From assembly GCA_900544175.1 (NCBI GenBank), contig UQUN01000001.1:1-64000 (forward strand): a stretch of 64,000 nucleotides of DNA, read 5' to 3'. Shown piece after piece: positions 8,208 through 16,505 of this stretch. Each line of letters starts with the position of its first letter. Position 1 is the stretch's first letter. Source of the DNA: an uncultured Alistipes sp. (GTDB taxonomy: Bacteria > Bacteroidota > Bacteroidia > Bacteroidales > UBA932). Under the pieces are notes generated by a model. It searched no databases. It was not told the DNA's origin and was given only the letters and a program-made list of their open reading frames with translations. The translations under genes and the position numbers were made by a program.

Positions 8208-9419
8208 ATGGAGAGCATAAAGGAAATCTACAAGATCGGCAAGGGCCCGTCGAGCAGCCATACGATGGGCCCCAAGAAAGCGGCGGAGATGTTCAAGAGC
8301 CTGTGCCCTGGAGCATCTTCGTTTGTTGTTACCCTGTACGGCAGTCTTGCCGCCACGGGGAAAGGGCATCTTACGGACGTGGCTTTGACCGAGGCTCTGG
8401 ACGATGACAGCAGGCCGCGCATAGAGATTGTGTGGAGGCCGAAGGAATTCCTGCCCCAGCATCCCAACGGTATGAATTTCAAGGCTTACAATGCGCAGGG
8501 CGAAATACTGTGCGAGAAGACCTATTTCAGTGTAGGTGGCGGCGATATCAGTGAGACAGGCAAGCGGGATGCGCATAAGGATGTCTATCCGTTCAGTAAG
8601 ATGAAGGATATTCTGGGCTGGTGCAATGAGAACAATTCCTATTTCTGGGAGTACGTGGCCATGTACGAGGAGCCTGATATATGGGATTATCTTGCCGAAC
8701 GCTGGGAGGTTATGAAGAAGTCGATATCGGAGGGCCTTGAGCATGAGGGAGTGCTGCCGGGAGGGCTGAATGTCCGCCGCAAGGCTTATTCGTACTATCA
8801 GCATGCGAAGAGCTACAACAGTTCCATGCAGCGTCGCGGTCTGTTGTTCGCATATGCCCTGGCTGTCTCCGAGGAGAATGCTTCCGGCGGTACGATAGTT
8901 ACGGCGCCTACCTGCGGTTCATGCGGAGTGCTGCCGGCAGTGCTGTACCTTTTTCATACATCATACGGAGTGACGGAGAACAAGATAGTAAATGCCATGG
9001 CGACCGCCGGTCTGGTCGGGGCTCTGATAAAGGAGAATGCCTCCATATCCGGAGCCGAGGTGGGATGTCAGGGAGAGGTAGGCTCTGCCTGTGCCATGGC
9101 GTGCGCTGCTGCTACAAGGCTGTTGGGAGGTACGCCTCCGCAGATAGAGTGTGCTGCGTCCATGGGCATGGAGCACTGTCTCGGTCTGACCTGTGATCCG
9201 GTGTGCGGCCTGGTCCAGATTCCATGTATAGAGAGGAACGCGATAGCTGCGGCAAGGGCGATGGATGCAGCCCAGTACTCTCTCATGTCGGACGGAAGTC
9301 ACATTGTCTCGTTTGATACAGTAATAGAGGCGATGAAGCAGACGGGCCATGATCTGCCGAGTCTGTACAAGGAGACTTCGGAAGGCGGTCTGGCCAATTT
9401 AATGAAGAATAAAAGATAA
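8208..9419 (+). CDS. sdaA: L-serine ammonia-lyase, iron-sulfur dependent, single chain
   Basis: Deaminates L-serine to pyruvate and ammonia using an oxygen-sensitive 4Fe-4S cluster; cytosolic. It is 403 aa. The N-terminal beta domain starts with GPSSSHTMGP and the alpha domain carries the conserved cysteines in TAPTCGSCG, SACAMACAAA and GLTCDPVCGLVQIPC. It is the compact fused type, close in length to other anaerobe enzymes. It has its own promoter, so it is probably monocistronic. Serine and threonine dehydratases of the PLP type are unrelated. Confidence 0.93.
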   Translation: MESIKEIYKIGKGPSSSHTMGPKKAAEMFKSLCPGASSFVVTLYGSLAATGKGHLTDVALTEALDDDSRPRIEIVWRPKEFLPQHPNGMNFKAYNAQGEILCEKTYFSVGGGDISETGKRDAHKDVYPFSKMKDILGWCNENNSYFWEYVAMYEEPDIWDYLAERWEVMKKSISEGLEHEGVLPGGLNVRRKAYSYYQHAKSYNSSMQRRGLLFAYALAVSEENASGGTIVTAPTCGSCGVLPAVLYLFHTSYGVTENKIVNAMATAGLVGALIKENASISGAEVGCQGEVGSACAMACAAATRLLGGTPPQIECAASMGMEHCLGLTCDPVCGLVQIPCIERNAIAAARAMDAAQYSLMSDGSHIVSFDTVIEAMKQTGHDLPSLYKETSEGGLANLMKNKR

Positions 9420-9437
9420 TTTTAGTATCTTCGCGGA

Positions 9438-10121
9438 ATGAAACGTATAGTCTATCTCATAAGTATGGTGCTGTGTCTTATGCCGCTCATCGGATCTGAT
9501 GCTGCTGCGGGAGACAAGAACGGTGACAGTTCTTATGCGTCGTCTTTCTTCAAGATCGGTGTCAGGGGAGGTATCGATTTCGTCTCTATGAGTCGTTTCG
9601 AACTCGGTTACATATCGGAGTCAGTCAGCAGCCACACCGGATTCAACGCTGGTCTGGCCTTTAGTTTCGACCTTCCGGTAAGGGGGCTTACTATCCAGCC
9701 GGAGCTGAACTATGTCTCGAAAGGTGCTTTGTTCAGAGGAGAAAGCGACATACATTTCAAGACCGGCTATATCGAGCTGCCGGTAAACATACAGGCCGGG
9801 CTGGACCTGATTCTGCTCCGTCCTTATATTATGGTGTCGCCTTATATAGGCTATGCGGTGTACAAGCAGCCTGGTTTTCTGGACTGGAACAGCATCAACC
9901 GTTTTGAGTACGGAATAGGCGTAGGCGGAGGTATTGATTTCTGGAGGCTGCAGTTGCAGGTCAAGTATAATTGGAACATCGGTTCGCTTGTCAGGAACAA
10001 GGACCGGGGCGGAGACCAGGCCGGAGAAACCTCGGGGAATATGGTTCCGTCGGATTTCTTAGGCAGTGTCCGTGAAGGTAATTTCCGTGGGCTTGAGGTA
10101 AGCATAGTGTTTTTCTTCTGA
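9438..10121 (+). CDS. Small outer-membrane beta-barrel (porin-family) protein
   Basis: 227-aa exported protein with a signal peptide (residues 1 to about 24) and alternating amphipathic strands ending in an aromatic C-terminus (VFFF). The pattern (FKIGVRGGIDFVSMS, HTGFNAGLAF, IQPELNYVSKG, LPVNIQ) is that of the Bacteroidota outer-membrane beta-barrel family PF13568. A -7-like TATCTTCG (9426-9433) lies only 4 nt ahead of the ATG, suggesting a leaderless mRNA, but no good -33 is seen. A paralogue lies on the other side of trxA. Function unknown. Confidence 0.8.
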   Translation: MKRIVYLISMVLCLMPLIGSDAAAGDKNGDSSYASSFFKIGVRGGIDFVSMSRFELGYISESVSSHTGFNAGLAFSFDLPVRGLTIQPELNYVSKGALFRGESDIHFKTGYIELPVNIQAGLDLILLRPYIMVSPYIGYAVYKQPGFLDWNSINRFEYGIGVGGGIDFWRLQLQVKYNWNIGSLVRNKDRGGDQAGETSGNMVPSDFLGSVREGNFRGLEVSIVFFF

Positions 10122-10158
10122 AACTACAGTATAGTGTTCAATAATAAAATTTACGATT

Positions 10159-10473
10159 ATGGTAGAGATTAATGATTCTAATTTTGAGGAGCTTGTGGTT
10201 AACTCCCAGGTTCCTGTACTTCTGGACTTCTGGGCAACATGGTGCGGCCCTTGCCGTATGATATCTCCTATAGTAGAGGAACTTGCCGAAGAATATGACG
10301 GCAAGTGGCTTGTGGCCAAATGCAATGTGGACGAGGCTTCCGAGGTGCCCATGAAGTTCGGCATCCGCAATATACCTACACTGCTCTTCTTCAAGAACGG
10401 GGAAGTGAAGGACAAGCTCGTGGGATCCACTACAAAGGCGGCTATAGTAGCCAAGATGAAGTCTGTAGAGTAA
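10159..10473 (+). CDS. trxA: Thioredoxin
   Basis: Cytosolic disulfide reductase of 104 aa with the complete active site FWATWCGPCRM (C29 and C32) and the conserved cis-proline segment IRNIPTLLFFKNGE. There is no signal peptide, so it is the general thioredoxin rather than a periplasmic TlpA/ResA type. It sits between two related outer-membrane barrel genes, 37 nt from the first and 21 nt from the second, and is probably co-transcribed with at least one. No thioredoxin reductase is nearby. Confidence 0.95.
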   Translation: MVEINDSNFEELVVNSQVPVLLDFWATWCGPCRMISPIVEELAEEYDGKWLVAKCNVDEASEVPMKFGIRNIPTLLFFKNGEVKDKLVGSTTKAAIVAKMKSVE

Positions 10474-10494
10474 TAACCTGATGTGAATGTCATT

Positions 10495-11154
10495 ATGAAA
10501 AAGATGTACGCTATTGCAGCTGTAATTGCAATGATGCTTGCAGCACCTGTGTGTTCCCATGCACGTGACGGTTTCTTCAACCTTGGAGTGAAGGCTGGTC
10601 TCAATTTTACGGAGATGTCCGGACTGAGTGATTTCGGCCGTGATGATTTTCTGAAGACCTATACGGGTTTCAACGCCGGTCTTGTGTTCAATTTCAATCT
10701 TCCGCTCGGTTTCGAGATCAATCCGGAGGTACTTTACGTGCAGTCCGGGATACGGACCAACGGTTTCAACATGGAGGTAGGCGACATTGTCAGTGTCAAT
10801 ACGTCCAGTACATTCAAGTCAGGCTCCATCAGGGTGCCTGTAAATATCCAGTGGGGTATAGACCTGTTCAATTTCATCAAGCCCTATGTGGTGGTTTCTC
10901 CCTATGTGGGTGCGGTGCTGTTCGGCCAGGGCAGTATCATCGGAGTTGATTTCAACTCGGAGTCTGTAAACAGTTACCTTAACCGTTTTCAGTACGGTAT
11001 CGGCGTAGGTGCTGGTATCTATGTCTGGAAATTCCAGCTGTCTTTCAAATGGAACTGGGATCTCAATCCCACATTCAAGGAGCGTGGAGGCATACAGCTG
11101 GACAATGATACCAGATTCAACGGAGGAGAACTTTCACTTGCATTTTTATTCTAA
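10495..11154 (+). CDS. Small outer-membrane beta-barrel (porin-family) protein
   Basis: 219-aa exported barrel, a paralogue of the protein encoded at 9438 (shared pattern NLGVKAGLNFTEMS, YTGFNAGLVFNF, INPEVLYVQSG, RFQYGIGVGAGI). ATG at 10495 gives a clean signal peptide MKKMYAIAAVIAMMLAAP; a GTG four codons earlier is less likely. It belongs to the PF13568 type of 8-10-stranded barrels. It is separated from the polyprenyl synthase gene by only 8 nt, so the two are probably one transcript. No function can be assigned. Confidence 0.8.
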   Translation: MKKMYAIAAVIAMMLAAPVCSHARDGFFNLGVKAGLNFTEMSGLSDFGRDDFLKTYTGFNAGLVFNFNLPLGFEINPEVLYVQSGIRTNGFNMEVGDIVSVNTSSTFKSGSIRVPVNIQWGIDLFNFIKPYVVVSPYVGAVLFGQGSIIGVDFNSESVNSYLNRFQYGIGVGAGIYVWKFQLSFKWNWDLNPTFKERGGIQLDNDTRFNGGELSLAFLF

Positions 11155-11162
11155 TCCAGGGA

Positions 11163-12155
11163 ATGACATTTGCTGAGGATATCAGGAAGGCGGTATATAC
11201 GGACTGGGGCAGTTTCGAGAGTATCCTGAACGAATCTCTTGCTTCGCGCAGCAGTCTCCTGAACAAGATCAACCGGTATCTTCTTGACACTTCAGGAAAA
11301 AAACTCAGACCGCTGCTGGCCCTTGTAACCGCAAAGGCCTGCAGCGGCTCTGTTTCTCGGAAAGCCGTGGCATGTGCGGCTGTCTCCGAACTCATCCATA
11401 CCGCTACGCTTCTGCACGACGATGTCGTGGACGACAGCGATTACAGGCGCGGAAAACTGACGGTCAGGAAACTGTTCTCACCGGGAGTTTCTCTTCTTAT
11501 CGGGGATTTCTGGTTGACGAAGGCCATTCATGTCCTCATATCGAGCGACTGTCCATATGAGGTGATAAAGTTGTATTCCAATGCTATAGAAGAACTGGCC
11601 GAGGGAGAGATCCTGCAGATGGAGCTGGCGGACTCGTTAAAAACCACTGAACAGGACTATATCGAGGTCATCAGGAGAAAAACGGCGTCACTTTTCATCG
11701 CTTCGGTCAAGGGGCCGGCTATTGTGTCTGATGCGGCACCGGCAGTTGTGGACAGTATGGAGAAGTATGCCTACTGGCTCGGCTGCAGTTTCCAGATAAG
11801 GGATGACATACTCGATTACCGTCCTGAGTCGGAGACAGGCAAGGACAGCAATTCGGATATCATGGAGCGCAAGATCACCATGCCTCTGCTGTGCGCCATG
11901 CGTAACTGTCCCTCTAAGGAGGATTATGTCAGGCGCAGGATGGAGGATATCACCGGAGAACCGTCGAGAATACGCGAGGATATGGCGGTCGCGCGTGAAA
12001 TAAGGGATTTCGTTATAGAAAATGCCGGTCTTGAGTCTGCCTCGGCAGTACTTGGAGAATATCTGTCCAAAGCCAAGGGATGCCTGGATGTGCTGGAGCC
12101 GTCGGTATATAGGAACGGGCTTGCTGCCATAGTTGATTACATCGGGAAGTCATAG
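11163..12155 (+). CDS. Polyprenyl synthetase (trans-isoprenyl diphosphate synthase)
   Basis: Condenses isopentenyl diphosphate onto allylic diphosphates, giving long-chain prenyl diphosphate for menaquinone or related lipids. It is 330 aa, with the first aspartate-rich motif DDVVD (86-90) in LLHDDVVDD and the second DDILD (214-218) in FQIRDDILDY, plus GKKLRP near residue 45. Chain length cannot be read confidently; long-chain (hepta- to octaprenyl) type is likely. The last 6 nt overlap the 3' end of the convergent trmB. Confidence 0.9.
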   Translation: MTFAEDIRKAVYTDWGSFESILNESLASRSSLLNKINRYLLDTSGKKLRPLLALVTAKACSGSVSRKAVACAAVSELIHTATLLHDDVVDDSDYRRGKLTVRKLFSPGVSLLIGDFWLTKAIHVLISSDCPYEVIKLYSNAIEELAEGEILQMELADSLKTTEQDYIEVIRRKTASLFIASVKGPAIVSDAAPAVVDSMEKYAYWLGCSFQIRDDILDYRPESETGKDSNSDIMERKITMPLLCAMRNCPSKEDYVRRRMEDITGEPSRIREDMAVAREIRDFVIENAGLESASAVLGEYLSKAKGCLDVLEPSVYRNGLAAIVDYIGKS

Positions 12156-12815
12156 TCTCCATCTTATATATGTGATGGCCTTTCCCTCGGCGAGGAACAT
12201 TGACTCGTAGAATGTCTTTATGGACAGAAGCGGATCTTTTTCGGCCAGACCGGAGCCGTATATGTCGTTGTCGGCTTCCAGCAGTGTGTGGCCGCCGTCT
12301 TTTATGACCTCCAGAGTGGACTCGTGCAGTAGCTGGCTGTCGGTTTTCAGGTGCATTGTCCCGTCTTTTTTCAGAAAATGCGAGTAGCGTTCCAGGAAGA
12401 TGGGACTGGAGAGTCTCTTGTTGGGTTTCTTGGGCTGTGGGTCCGAAAAAGTCAGCCATATCTCAGACACTTCGTCCGGACCGAAGAGTGAGTCGATGAA
12501 GTCTATCCGGGTGCGGAGAAACGCCACGTTCGGCATGTTGCGCTCGTGGGCGTATTTGGCTCCTCTCCAGAGACGGGCACCCTTTATGTCCACACCTATG
12601 TAGTTCTTGTCCGGAAACCGCTCCGCCAGTGCGATAGTGTATTCCCCCTTTCCGCAGCCCAGCTCAAGCACTATCGGGTTGCCGTTGTGAAAGACCTCTT
12701 TGTCCCAGTTGCCTTTCAGCGGATGATCCTTGCCTATCACTTCGTCCATCCGGGGCTGAATGAGGCACCTGAAGGTTTCGTTTTCCTTGAATTTGTGTAT
12801 TTTATCCTTGCCCAT
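12150..12815 (-). CDS. trmB: tRNA (guanine-N7-)-methyltransferase
   Basis: SAM-dependent enzyme making m7G46 in tRNA, 221 aa. The SAM-binding motif VLELGCGKGEYTIALAE and the TrmB signature FSDPQPKKPNKRLSSP are both present. It is the last gene of a minus-strand group behind gldH and ricT, with 1 nt between it and the gldH stop. Its 3' end overlaps the polyprenyl synthetase gene by 6 nt. Confidence 0.93.
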   Translation of the reverse strand: MGKDKIHKFKENETFRCLIQPRMDEVIGKDHPLKGNWDKEVFHNGNPIVLELGCGKGEYTIALAERFPDKNYIGVDIKGARLWRGAKYAHERNMPNVAFLRTRIDFIDSLFGPDEVSEIWLTFSDPQPKKPNKRLSSPIFLERYSHFLKKDGTMHLKTDSQLLHESTLEVIKDGGHTLLEADNDIYGSGLAEKDPLLSIKTFYESMFLAEGKAITYIRWRL

Positions 12816-12816
12816 T

Positions 12817-13332
12817 TCAGTTCTGCTGTCTTGCTGTAGGTATTGTCTTTAGGGATATGCCCGCTCCCATGATGCGGCTTTTTTGTGGCTGCGGGCGGAT
12901 TATGCTTATGGTCCATTCTCCGTTTTCTACAGGCTTTATGTTGTCCCTGTACAGCCAGCTTATGTCGTAGTATCCGGAGGAGCTGGCGACCCTGAGCCGT
13001 CTGTCTGTCGTGGCTTCAGAGGCCATTGCCCTGTATGCCGACGGGTAGGTGACTGTCTCTTTGCCTTGCCGTCCTGAAGGCGATATTATCTGTATGCCGA
13101 TTGTGACGGAGTCGGGCGGATTTTTCTTGTCTATGCGGGCAATGAGGTTTAAGGCATAGACGCATGTGTCGCTCATGTCTACGGTGAATGTGACTTTCTG
13201 CCCGTTGTCATGTCCGAACTGGCTGAAGCAGGTGAGTGATCCGCTGTTGTCCGGACCGTCGCTGCCTGAACATGACACAACCGTGCCCAGACATGCCGAC
13301 AGTGCGAGTATGATGACGTATGCTCTGGTCAT
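12817..13332 (-). CDS. gldH: Gliding-motility-type lipoprotein GldH
   Basis: 171-aa lipoprotein: signal peptide with lipobox TVVSC (cysteine at residue 21), then a single small domain. Identity as GldH rests on overall pattern (CVYALNLIARIDKKNPPDSV, NGEWTISI near the C-terminus) and on the common Bacteroidales order gldH-ricT next to holB. It overlaps the upstream ricT stop by 4 nt (ATGA type), so translation is coupled. Non-gliding Bacteroidales also keep gldH; no other gliding gene is seen here, so its role in this organism is open. Confidence 0.75.
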   Translation of the reverse strand: MTRAYVIILALSACLGTVVSCSGSDGPDNSGSLTCFSQFGHDNGQKVTFTVDMSDTCVYALNLIARIDKKNPPDSVTIGIQIISPSGRQGKETVTYPSAYRAMASEATTDRRLRVASSSGYYDISWLYRDNIKPVENGEWTISIIRPQPQKSRIMGAGISLKTIPTARQQN

Positions 13333-14522
13333 TTCTGCTTCTGCCCCTGTGTCTGTTTGCTGCCTGACTTGTTGTCTCCGGACTCGCTGTTCCTGACCGG
13401 CTTTTTCTTTTTCTTCTTTTTCTTGCGCTTGTTGTCGAAGCGGTCTATGCTGTCATCCCCGATAGAGGATACGAAATCGATGGGATTTTTCGCATCGGAT
13501 TCCTTAAGCATGGTGGCAGGCTTTATGCCTTTCTGGTTGGCAGCCTTGATCTTCCTTACTTCGTCCGTAGTGAGGGGCACCATGTTGGACATGTCGCCCT
13601 GAACGTAGGAGAACCACATGATGCCTTTCAGAATGTCCACTTTGATGAGAAATCCCTGGCCGTCCATAAATTCGAGCGGAGCATCCAGCCTTGGAATGTG
13701 ACTGTGAGCGTCTGTGTATACGGGAACCTCGTAGTTAATGCAGCATTTCAGCTTTCCGCACTGCCCGGCCAGTTTCTGCGGGTTGAGGGACAGGTCCTGG
13801 CAACGGGCGGCCTGAGTGGTGATGGACTGGAAATTGGAGATGTACCTGGCGCAGCATAGAGCTCTCCCGCATACACCGATGCCGCCTATAAGCCCTGCTT
13901 CCTGACGGGCTCCGATCTGTCTCATTTCTATCCTTATACGGAATTCTTCCGCAAAGACCTTGATAAGCTGTCTGAAGTCAACTCTCTCGTCGGCTATGTA
14001 GTAGAATATGGCCTTGCTTCCGTCTCCCTGATATTCCACATCGCCGATTTTCATGTCCAGACCCATTTCCGCCGCGATTTTTCTGGCGCGTATCATGGTG
14101 ATGTTCTCCTTTGCTATGGCCTCCTGCCATTTCTCCAGATCCAGAGGACGTGCTTTCCTGTAGATCTTCTTGAGTTCTTTGGTCTCCATGTCGAAATGGT
14201 TCCGCAGCATCTGTCGTCCTACTACGGGGCCGCTGAGCGTGATGATACCCAGATCGTGGCCGGTCACAGCCTCCACGACCACGAGATCACCTGTCTTGAG
14301 CATCTGATGCGATGTGTTCTCGTAATATCCCTTACGGGTATTTTTGAAACGGACCTCGTAGATGTTGCTGAATTTGGGGTCCGATATGCCTGATAGCCAG
14401 TCGAAGTCCTTGAGCTTGCAGCATCCTGGACTGTAGTTGCATATCAGTTCGCCCGTGTCTTCCCTCTCAACGGTACAGCCGCGGGAGCAGTCGTATATCT
14501 TATTTTCTTCCATTTTTGCCAT
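13329..14522 (-). CDS. ricT: PSP1/RicT domain protein
   Basis: 397-aa cytosolic protein with the PSP1 C-terminal domain in its middle and many conserved cysteines (GCTVE near 10; PGCCKL near 33; VCGRALCCARYI near 217-228; CGKLKCCINYE near 253-263). In other bacteria RicT joins a complex with RicA/RicF that carries iron-sulfur clusters and affects RNA processing and development. The C-terminal tail is a very basic lysine-rich run followed by low-complexity polar sequence. It is divergent from holB with 43 bp between the starts. ATG three codons downstream is an alternative start. Confidence 0.85.
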   Translation of the reverse strand: MAKMEENKIYDCSRGCTVEREDTGELICNYSPGCCKLKDFDWLSGISDPKFSNIYEVRFKNTRKGYYENTSHQMLKTGDLVVVEAVTGHDLGIITLSGPVVGRQMLRNHFDMETKELKKIYRKARPLDLEKWQEAIAKENITMIRARKIAAEMGLDMKIGDVEYQGDGSKAIFYYIADERVDFRQLIKVFAEEFRIRIEMRQIGARQEAGLIGGIGVCGRALCCARYISNFQSITTQAARCQDLSLNPQKLAGQCGKLKCCINYEVPVYTDAHSHIPRLDAPLEFMDGQGFLIKVDILKGIMWFSYVQGDMSNMVPLTTDEVRKIKAANQKGIKPATMLKESDAKNPIDFVSSIGDDSIDRFDNKRKKKKKKKKPVRNSESGDNKSGSKQTQGQKQK

Positions 14523-14565
14523 AAATTACAAAGATAATTATTTATATTTGAATTTCAATTACGAT

Positions 14566-15705
14566 ATGCAGTTCAAGGACGTATTAGGAAATGAGGATCT
14601 GAAGTCCCGTCTCGTGCGGATGGTGGACAGCGGGCGTACCGGCCATTCTCTCATGTTTGTGGAGAAGGACGGATACGGTGCCCTGCCGCTGGCAGTGGCC
14701 CTTGTGCAGTATATGATGTGCCGGAACAGAATCGTGGGAAAGGACTCCTGCGGGGTATGTCCGTCTTGCCGGAAGATATCGGAGATGATGCATCCGGACC
14801 TGCATTTCGCTTTTCCTGTCAACGTGCCGGTGAAAGCGTCTTCGTCCAGGAGACCTGTCAGTTCCTCTTTCATGCAGGACTGGATCAGCCTGTACAGGTC
14901 GGATCCCTATTTTACGGAGCCGGGGCTTTACAGGAGACTCGGGATAGGAGACAAGGTCGGAGTCATCAGTGTGGCCGAGGCCCGTGAAATATTGGATTCC
15001 CTGAGTCTGAAGTCCTATGAAGGATTCAGCAAGTACATGCTGGTGTGGCTTCCGGAGAGGATGAACGCGGAGGCTTCCAACCGTCTGCTCAAGATAGTGG
15101 AGGAACCTTCCCCCGACACGTACTTCATCTTCATTACCCATGCTCCGGAGCGTGTCCTGTCCACTGTGCGTTCAAGATCGCAGACCGTGCTGGTGCATCC
15201 TGTCGATGTGGACGAAATGGCCTCATGGCTGTCAGATAAGGCAGGTATTCCGGTGGAGCAGGCAAGGGTGCTTTCCAGGATAAGCGGAGGCAGTCCTGGA
15301 CTGGCGCTTGATATGGCAGGAGAGGAGTCTGCTGCCTCTGTCTATCTCCCGATTGTGTACCGGATGCTTGACAATGTTGTCAATGCCGACCTGCCTGCAT
15401 TGCTGGAGGGGAATGACGAGGTCCTTTCCATGGGCCGTGAGAAACAGAAGGAACTGTGCGTCTACGCAATGGATTTTCTAAGGAAGGTTATGATGCACTC
15501 CATGGGACTGGCATCTATTGCGGATGTGCTGCCTTGCGAGACGGATGCGGTGAAACGTTTCGGCAGTGTGCTGCCTGCGGTGTTCCATGAGAGGGCGTTC
15601 AAGGCTTTTGACGGGGCGAGAGCGGAGGTTGATGCCAATGTCAATGCCAAGATGGTCTTCTGCAATCTTGTCAATATTCTGTTCGGACTTTATAATTTCA
15701 AGTAG
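14566..15705 (+). CDS. holB: DNA polymerase III subunit delta'-like ATPase
   Basis: Clamp-loader AAA+ subunit of 379 aa. ATG at 14566 gives the usual N-terminus MQFKDVLGNEDLKSRLVRMV; earlier in-frame starts overlap the divergent gene. Seen are a zinc-type cysteine cluster (CGVCPSCRK near 70), the delta' region MNAEASNRLLKIVEEP and the sensor segment TVRSRSQ. No good Walker A lies at the usual place (ending HSLMFVEKDGYGAL), consistent with the non-hydrolysing delta' role. A TATATTTG-like -7 box at 14543-14550 precedes it. The EFR1 gene follows after 4 nt. Confidence 0.88.
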   Translation: MQFKDVLGNEDLKSRLVRMVDSGRTGHSLMFVEKDGYGALPLAVALVQYMMCRNRIVGKDSCGVCPSCRKISEMMHPDLHFAFPVNVPVKASSSRRPVSSSFMQDWISLYRSDPYFTEPGLYRRLGIGDKVGVISVAEAREILDSLSLKSYEGFSKYMLVWLPERMNAEASNRLLKIVEEPSPDTYFIFITHAPERVLSTVRSRSQTVLVHPVDVDEMASWLSDKAGIPVEQARVLSRISGGSPGLALDMAGEESAASVYLPIVYRMLDNVVNADLPALLEGNDEVLSMGREKQKELCVYAMDFLRKVMMHSMGLASIADVLPCETDAVKRFGSVLPAVFHERAFKAFDGARAEVDANVNAKMVFCNLVNILFGLYNFK

Positions 15706-15709
15706 AGGT

Positions 15710-16495
15710 ATGATTTTTTATTTCTCGGGTACGGGCAACTCTCTGTGGGTTGCGGAGAGAATAGGGGCGGCATTGGGTGAGACGCCCGTGCCGGTGGCTG
15801 ATGAACTCAAAAGGACGCCTTCGGGAGATTGTGAGTACAGCATAGGCGATGACGGCAGGCTTGTATTTGTCTTTCCGGTACATTCATGGGGGCCGGCTGT
15901 GATCATGACGCGTTTTATAGACAGACTGCGGATCAGTGACTTTCACGGACAGCCGGTGTATGCCGTATGTACATGCGGGGATAACTGCGGCTTTACGGAC
16001 CGTATCATGTCGGCCGCGCTGGGCCGCCGCGGGCTTCCCATGACTGCCTGCTGGTCTGTCCGGATGCCCAATGACTATATACTCATGAAGGGTTTCGGAG
16101 TGGACAGCAGTGAGGTCAGGGACAGAAAACTGGCAGAGGCCCCGGCTGTTGTTGACAGCATGATAGAAGCTGTCAACAACGGCGGCCGGTACTGCCACTA
16201 TGAGACTGGAACGCACCCGTTCCTCAAGAGCCGTATAGTCAATTTCCTTTTCAGGAAGTTTGTGGTGTCTCCGGGAAGCCGCAACGAGTTTTTTGTTACG
16301 GACAGATGTATCGGTTGCGGATTGTGTGCTTCAGTATGTCCTGTGGACGTAATATCCATGAAGGATTCCCGTCCGGTGTGGGGAAGGGGCTGTGTGCATT
16401 GTACGGCCTGTATCAACCGCTGTCCTGTAAGGGCTGTAGAGTACGGAAAAGTGTCACAGAGTCAAGGCCGTTACCATCATCCGGACCTGCGGTGA
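15710..16495 (+). CDS. EFR1-type flavodoxin-ferredoxin fusion protein
   Basis: 261-aa electron-transfer protein. The N-terminal flavodoxin-like domain has the FMN loop SGTGNSLWVAERIG at residues 6-19. The C-terminus has two 4Fe-4S motifs (CIGCGLCASVCPVD and CVHCTACINRCPV). This arrangement is the EFR1 family, common in anaerobes; redox partners are unknown. ATG at 15710 is chosen because it begins directly with the flavodoxin fold. It is 4 nt behind holB and 10 nt from the end of the convergent U32 gene. Confidence 0.88.
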   Translation: MIFYFSGTGNSLWVAERIGAALGETPVPVADELKRTPSGDCEYSIGDDGRLVFVFPVHSWGPAVIMTRFIDRLRISDFHGQPVYAVCTCGDNCGFTDRIMSAALGRRGLPMTACWSVRMPNDYILMKGFGVDSSEVRDRKLAEAPAVVDSMIEAVNNGGRYCHYETGTHPFLKSRIVNFLFRKFVVSPGSRNEFFVTDRCIGCGLCASVCPVDVISMKDSRPVWGRGCVHCTACINRCPVRAVEYGKVSQSQGRYHHPDLR

Positions 16496-16505
16496 GACAG
16501 CCGTG

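Noticed and set aside
13400..13440. Lysine-rich tail of ricT as a possible frameshift artefact
   Set aside because: The tail is long and low in complexity but the frame stays open to a stop that overlaps the gldH start in a normal coupled way.
14437..14565. Longer N-terminus for holB
   Set aside because: It would overlap the divergent ricT gene and adds sequence unlike the family; ATG at 14566 begins the conserved N-terminus.
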